DNA of 64,000 bases from VAZQ01 sp963840535 (GTDB taxonomy: Bacteria > Pseudomonadota > Alphaproteobacteria > Rhizobiales > Xanthobacteraceae), in contig CAWIZJ010000040.1 of NCBI GenBank assembly GCA_963840535.1, positions 1 through 64,000 of the forward strand, in the 5' to 3' direction. A program made the position numbers and the translations under genes. A model generated the notes under the pieces. That model was not told where the DNA came from and made no database searches. It was given only the letters and a program-made list of their open reading frames with translations. Shown one piece after another: positions 59,983 to 64,000 of this stretch (position 1 is the stretch's first letter; every line of letters begins with the position of its first letter).

Positions 59983-60768
59983 TCATGCCGCAATGATCTG
60001 GCCGCCGTCGACCTGCAACACCTTGCCGGTGATGTAGGCGCCGTCGGGTCCGGCCAGGAAGCAGACGACACGCGCGACCTCCTCGGGCGTGCCGATGCGC
60101 CGCAGCGGGATGCCGCGGACGATGCGCTCGGTGGTTTCCGGCCCCCACTCGGCAAACGCCGCGCGTCCCATGTCGGTATCGGTCAAGCCGACCGCGACCA
60201 CGTTGGCACGGATGCCGCGGCGCCCCTCCTCGCGTGCCACCACCCGCACCATCGCTTCGACCCCCGCCTTGGCGGCGGCGCCTTGAACGTTGCGGGCCTG
60301 GCACATCTGTGCGGCGATCGAGGAGATCGCCACGATCGCCCCGCCGCCGGCCTTGCGCAGGTGCGGCAGCGCCGCGCGAACGGCGTAGAACGTCCCGGAC
60401 AAGTCGACCGCCAGGTACCGATCCCAGTCGGCAACCGCGAGCTCGGCGGTCTCGCGCCATGTCCCCACCGCCCCGGCCGCCGGCACCAGAAGATCGAGCC
60501 GCCCGAAATCGGCGGCAGCGCGGTCGACAGCCGCGCCGACCGCGACGGCATCGGAGAGGTCGGCCTTGAGCGCCAGCGCGCCGGCGCCCAGCGAGCGAAG
60601 TTGTGCCGCCGTGGCCTCGGCTTCGGCGTCCCTGTCGCGATAGATGAAGGCGACGTCGGCGCCCCGGCGCGCCAGCTCCAGGCACACCGCACGACCGATG
60701 CCGCGACTGCCGCCGGTCACGATGGCCTTCCTGCCCACGAAATCGCGCAAGCCCTCACCGGCGGTCAT
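59983..60768 (-). CDS. SDR-family protein, catalytic Tyr not conserved
   Basis: 261 aa, FabG-like: RKAIVTGGSRGIGRAVCLEL, DLLVPAAGAVGTWRETAELA, GGGAIVAISSIAAQMCQARN, VQGAAAKAGVEAMVRVVARE, TGKVLQVDGGQ. The serine (ISS) and lysine (AAAK) are present, but the position four before Lys is Gly instead of Tyr. It may act on a different substrate or be inactive. Its gene lies between livF and the acyl-CoA synthetase, so it is probably part of the same catabolic operon. Confidence 0.85.
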   Translation of the reverse strand: MTAGEGLRDFVGRKAIVTGGSRGIGRAVCLELARRGADVAFIYRDRDAEAEATAAQLRSLGAGALALKADLSDAVAVGAAVDRAAADFGRLDLLVPAAGAVGTWRETAELAVADWDRYLAVDLSGTFYAVRAALPHLRKAGGGAIVAISSIAAQMCQARNVQGAAAKAGVEAMVRVVAREEGRRGIRANVVAVGLTDTDMGRAAFAEWGPETTERIVRGIPLRRIGTPEEVARVVCFLAGPDGAYITGKVLQVDGGQIIAA

Positions 60769-60808
60769 GGTCTCGTCCTCGGCAGGTGAACCGATGCCGC
60801 AGCCGGCG

Positions 60809-61504
60809 TCACAGGGTCAGGTAGCGCGCCTTGACGTCCTCGCGTTCGGTCCGGAAACGAGCGAGCGGCGCATGATAGACCATCTGGCCCTTGACCATGA
60901 CGTAGACCACGTCGGCCACGGCCTCGGCGAGCTTGAGGTTCTGCTCGACCAGCAACAGGCTCACGCCTTCGTCGCGCAGCCGCGCGATCAGCCGCGTGAG
61001 CTCCTCCACCACCAGCGGGGCGAGACCCTGGGACGGCTCGTCGAGCAGGATGACGCGGGGATCGGTCACCAGCGCGCGGGCGACCGCGAGCATCTGCTGC
61101 TCGCCGCCAGAGAGCTGGGAGCCCTTGCTGCGCCGCCGTTCGGCCAGCGCGGGAAACAGCGTGAGCAGCCGCTCCATCGACCACTGCCGTGCCGGCACGC
61201 GCTGGGCGACCTGGATGTTCTCGATCACGGTCAAGTCCGGAAAGATCATCCGGCCTTCCGGCACGTAGCCGACACCCACGCGCACGATGCGATGCGGCGC
61301 CCATCCGGCCACGTCCTGGCCCGCCAGCAGGACCTGCCCGCGGCGCGGCGGAGTGAGGCCGATGATGGAGCGCAACGTCGTGGTCTTGCCGACGCCGTTG
61401 CGGCCGAGCACGGCCGCAATCGAGCCCGCCGGCACCTCCAGGTCGATCCCCTGCAGGACATGACCCTGGCCATAGTAGGTATGGAGACCGGCGACCTGCA
61501 GCAT
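60809..61504 (-). CDS. livF: Branched-chain-type ABC transporter ATPase LivF
   Basis: 231 aa. Walker A AAVLGRNGVGKTTTLRSIIG, Q-loop VGYVPEGRMIFPDLTVIENI, signature GSQLSGGEQQMLAVARALVT, Walker B VILLDEPSQGLAPLVVEELT, switch LLLVEQNLKLAEAVAD. The EGRxIFPxLTVxENL form is specific to LivF. The ATG shares a base with the livG stop. It probably imports aromatic or acyl compounds, given the adjacent acyl-CoA genes. Confidence 0.9.
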   Translation of the reverse strand: MLQVAGLHTYYGQGHVLQGIDLEVPAGSIAAVLGRNGVGKTTTLRSIIGLTPPRRGQVLLAGQDVAGWAPHRIVRVGVGYVPEGRMIFPDLTVIENIQVAQRVPARQWSMERLLTLFPALAERRRSKGSQLSGGEQQMLAVARALVTDPRVILLDEPSQGLAPLVVEELTRLIARLRDEGVSLLLVEQNLKLAEAVADVVYVMVKGQMVYHAPLARFRTEREDVKARYLTL

Positions 61505-62253
61505 CACTCGGAGCCTCCGAGATAGGCGCTGCGTACCGCGGGATCGGCCCGCACGCGTGCCGGCGCTCCGTCGGCGATCACGCGGCCGCGATGCAGCACG
61601 GTGATGTTGTCGGCGAGCTTGAACACCACCTCCATGTCGTGCTCGACCAGGAGCACGCTCAGGTCGCCAGCCGCCAGGAGATCCTTGAGAATCTGAACCG
61701 CGCGGCCGGTCTCCTCGATCGACAAGCCCTGGGTCGGCTCGTCCAGCATGAGCAGGCGCGGCTTCTGCGCGATCGCCATCGCGACCTCGAGCAGCCGCTG
61801 GTCGCCGTGCGAAAGCATGGCGGCGGTCACCTCGGCGAATCGGGAAAGCCGCATGCGCTCGATCGCCTCCTCGGCGACGGCCGCCGAGGAGCTCAGCACG
61901 CTGCCGCCCCCGAGCAGGCGCCAGCGCCGGGGATCGCGCGACTGCGCCGCGATGCGGACGTTCTCGCGTGCGGTCAAGGCGGGAAACACATGGCACTGCT
62001 GGAAGGTCCGGGCGATCCCCAGCTGCGCCACCCGGTGGACCGGCATCCCGGTGATGTCCTCCCCGGCGAAGACGACCCGCCCCGCGCTCGGCTTGAGCAC
62101 GCTGGTGACCAGATTGAAGAAGGTCGATTTGCCGGCACCGTTGGGGCCGATCACCGCGCGGATCTCGCCGGGCTCGACCGTCATGTCGAGGTCGTCGACT
62201 GCGACCAGCGCACCGAAGCGGCGGACCAGGCCTTTGCATTCAAGCAGCGGCAC
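61504..62253 (-). CDS. livG: Branched-chain-type ABC transporter ATPase LivG
   Basis: 249 aa. Walker A RAVIGPNGAGKSTFFNLVTS, LGIARTFQQCHVFPALTARE, signature EVTAAMLSHGDQRLLEVAMA (LSHGDQ in place of LSYGEQ), Walker B PRLLMLDEPTQGLSIEETGR, switch SVLLVEHDMEVVFKLADNIT. It overlaps livM by 14 bp, indicating coupled translation. Confidence 0.9.
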   Translation of the reverse strand: MPLLECKGLVRRFGALVAVDDLDMTVEPGEIRAVIGPNGAGKSTFFNLVTSVLKPSAGRVVFAGEDITGMPVHRVAQLGIARTFQQCHVFPALTARENVRIAAQSRDPRRWRLLGGGSVLSSSAAVAEEAIERMRLSRFAEVTAAMLSHGDQRLLEVAMAIAQKPRLLMLDEPTQGLSIEETGRAVQILKDLLAAGDLSVLLVEHDMEVVFKLADNITVLHRGRVIADGAPARVRADPAVRSAYLGGSE

Positions 62254-63220
62254 CGGGCGCCTCCTTGCCGCGGTCCGCGCCCGCGGCCTCGCGCTTGCTC
62301 CGCAAGCGGCCGGTCAGAATCCCCCAGATGCCCTGCGGGGCAAACATGACGAAGATGATGAAGATGGTGCCGAAGATGAGCGGCCACAGGTCGGTCACCT
62401 GCGACAGGTGATGCTCGAGGAACACGAAGGACACGCCCCCGAGGATGGGGCCGACGAGGGTGCCGGCCCCGCCCACCACCACCATGATCAGGACGCGCCC
62501 GGAGGTCAGCCAGAAGAACAGCTCCGGCGACGCAAAGCCGGCGAACGCGGAGTAGAGCGCGCCCGCGAGCCCGCCGAACCCGTAGGCCAGCACCACGGTC
62601 GCGATCTTGTAGGCGCGGGTATTGTAGCCGAGCGCGATGGTCTTGGGCTCGTTCTCGCGGATGCCGGCGAGCACGGCCCCGAACGGGGAGCGCACGATGG
62701 CGCGGCACAACAGATAGGAGCCGAGCAGACAGCCGAGCACGAGATAGTAGTAGCCGAACTTGCTCTGGAACCAGTCGATCCCGAGCGGGCCCGGGTGACG
62801 CGGAATGCCGACCAGGCCGTCGGAACCGCCGGTCACGTCGCGGAACCGGAACAACATGGCGTAGCCCAGCTGCGCGAAGGCGAGGGTGAGCATGGCGAAG
62901 GACACGCCGGTCGAACGGGTGCAGATCCAGGCGATCGGAACGGCGACCAGCGTCGTGACCATCACCGCCAGCAGGATGCCGGCCGGCAGCGGCAGATGCA
63001 CGTGGGTGAGGATCAACGCGTAGGAATACGCACCGAGCCCGTAGGCGGCCGCATGGCCGAACGAGTACAGCCGGCAGTAGCCCACCAGGAGGTCGAGACT
63101 CATCGCGAACAGGCCGAAGATCAACGCTTCCACGAGGATGGTGAGCGAATGCTGCGGCACTGCGAACGGCAGCACGGCACAGGCGACGGCAGCGACCGCG
63201 AAATGCACCTTCCAATTCAA
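62240..63220 (-). CDS. livM: Branched-chain-type ABC transporter permease LivM
   Basis: 326 aa with about ten hydrophobic stretches: LVEALIFGLFAMSLDLLVGY, FGHAAAYGLGAYSYALILTH, VGIPRHPGPLGIDWFQSKFG, FGAVLAGIRENEPKTIALGY (EAA-like loop), GGAGTLVGPILGGVSFVFLE. It ends in a basic cytosolic tail. It starts at the stop of livH. Confidence 0.9.
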   Translation of the reverse strand: MNWKVHFAVAAVACAVLPFAVPQHSLTILVEALIFGLFAMSLDLLVGYCRLYSFGHAAAYGLGAYSYALILTHVHLPLPAGILLAVMVTTLVAVPIAWICTRSTGVSFAMLTLAFAQLGYAMLFRFRDVTGGSDGLVGIPRHPGPLGIDWFQSKFGYYYLVLGCLLGSYLLCRAIVRSPFGAVLAGIRENEPKTIALGYNTRAYKIATVVLAYGFGGLAGALYSAFAGFASPELFFWLTSGRVLIMVVVGGAGTLVGPILGGVSFVFLEHHLSQVTDLWPLIFGTIFIIFVMFAPQGIWGILTGRLRSKREAAGADRGKEAPGAAA

Positions 63221-64000
63221 TCAGTCCTCCTTTCCGAGCAGGCCGCCCGGCCGAACGACCAGCACGAGCAGCATCAGGAGGTACATGAAGGCGAGCGCGA
63301 GATCCTGGAAATAGTAGGCGCCCATCACCTGCACGAAGGCCACCAGCACGCTGCCGATGATGGAGCCGAGGAACGAGCCCATGCCGCCGATGATCACGAT
63401 GACGAAGGCGTCGATGACGACACTGGTTCCCATGCCGAGGAATGCCGTGACCAGCGGGGCGGCGAGAACGCCGCCGAGCGCGGCCAGGGCACAGCCGAAG
63501 CCGAAGACCGCAGTACGCACGAGGTCGACGTCGGTGCCGAGCGCGTGCACCATCTCGGAATTCTGCGATACCGCGCGGATCAGCAGGCCGGCGCGCGTGC
63601 GCTCGAGGAACTGCCAGATGGCGAGCGCGGCGGCGACTCCGAGCCCGATCAGGAACAGCCGATAGAGCGGGAACGGCTGATCGAGAATGACGACGATGCC
63701 GCGCAGAAAGTCGGGGATGCCGGTGCCGAGCGGCTGTACGCCCCAGATCAACCGGATCACCTCGCTCAACACGACGGCGAGCCCGAAGGTGAGAAGAAGA
63801 TAGGCGCCGCCGTCGCGACGGCCGTAGAGATGGCGCAGCAGGGTCCATTCGAAGGCCATGCCCACCAGCCCGACCACGACCGGCGCGACCACGAGCGCCA
63901 CCAGGAAACTGCCGCTGACCACATTGGCGGTGTAGCCGACGTAGGCGCCGAGCATGAAGATGACGCCATGCGCGAAGTTGACGATGCGCATGATGCCGAA
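63221..64000 (-). CDS. livH: Branched-chain-type ABC transporter permease LivH, 5' end outside window
   Basis: The frame is open through the right edge: FGIMRIVNFAHGVIFMLGAY is the middle of the normal first-helix region, so 30-40 N-terminal codons lie beyond base 64000. Landmarks: GLVGMAFEWTLLRHLYGRRD, TFGLAVVLSEVIRLIWGVQP, LERTRAGLLIRAVSQNSEMV (EAA loop), VIDAFVIVIIGGMGSFLGSI. Forms the LivHM channel with the next gene product. Confidence 0.9.
   Translation of the reverse strand, partial: FGIMRIVNFAHGVIFMLGAYVGYTANVVSGSFLVALVVAPVVVGLVGMAFEWTLLRHLYGRRDGGAYLLLTFGLAVVLSEVIRLIWGVQPLGTGIPDFLRGIVVILDQPFPLYRLFLIGLGVAAALAIWQFLERTRAGLLIRAVSQNSEMVHALGTDVDLVRTAVFGFGCALAALGGVLAAPLVTAFLGMGTSVVIDAFVIVIIGGMGSFLGSIIGSVLVAFVQVMGAYYFQDLALAFMYLLMLLVLVVRPGGLLGKED

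Noticed and set aside
58275..59996. 573-codon open frame on the plus strand opposite the acyl-CoA synthetase
   Set aside because: Composition is Arg/His/Gly-rich and matches the shadow of a high-GC gene. The minus-strand protein has all adenylate-forming motifs.

Overview
The window looks like a chromosome segment of a high-GC alphaproteobacterium of the Bradyrhizobium / Rhodopseudomonas / Xanthobacteraceae type (order Hyphomicrobiales). Pointers: many orphan substrate-binding proteins with the RRREFITLLGGAA...AARAQQ signal peptide, an H-NS/HvrA-like protein, tripartite tricarboxylate and TRAP transporter genes, and large sets of acyl-CoA, Rieske and liv-type genes. No rRNA, tRNA or CRISPR array was seen.

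Layout. (1) 0-5 kb: a decayed TPR gene, an ECF sigma gene behind three CRP-like palindromes, a frameshifted Crp/Fnr gene, small hypothetical genes, a frameshifted H-NS-like gene and a resolvase tail. (2) 5-27 kb: an accessory zone. It has at least eight whole or broken copies of the orphan substrate-binding protein family (PF04392 type), a cupin, an M28 peptidase, an AraC regulator, small secreted and zinc-ribbon proteins, a FAD monooxygenase, a frameshifted RecD-like helicase and an FtsH-type M41 protease. A roughly 65-bp dispersed element recurs nine times here. It encodes a peptide start resembling MAATNKCLAQxNKS. (3) 27.6-36.5 kb: a truncated prophage or integrative element on the minus strand: integrase, excisionase-like protein, DNA polymerase A, replication-like protein, three operator-like palindromes, small phage proteins and large terminase. 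It ends abruptly at 27.6 kb, and its integrase end abuts a tctB gene whose 3' end appears lost. (4) 37-43 kb: rhodanese, glutamine-synthetase-like ligase, Rieske dioxygenase alpha and beta, an ACP-like protein and a PcaB/fumarase-superfamily lyase. The ligase plus dioxygenase order recalls aniline catabolism. (5) 43-51.5 kb: amidase-type hydrolases, an amino-acid-type ABC transporter, a deacetylase-like enzyme, an AA_synth protein, an SDR and a GntR/FCD regulator. Three promoters share one operator placed between -35 and -10. (6) 51.5-52.9 kb: two perfect-arm inverted-repeat elements and an IS630-type insertion sequence. (7) 52.9-64 kb: TRAP permeases, a TIGR03067-type protein, a second ECF sigma factor, a DUF2778/L,D-transpeptidase-like protein, then a minus-strand acyl-CoA set (enoyl-CoA hydratase, acyl-CoA synthetase, SDR) with a branched-chain-type ABC transporter livFGMH that runs off the right edge.

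About twenty genes carry one or two single-base frameshifts although both sides still read as good protein. This affects even a transporter operon that looks functional, so assembly or base-calling error must be weighed against true decay. Frameshifted genes are entered as pseudogenes with the position of the shift, so the reader can reverse that choice.
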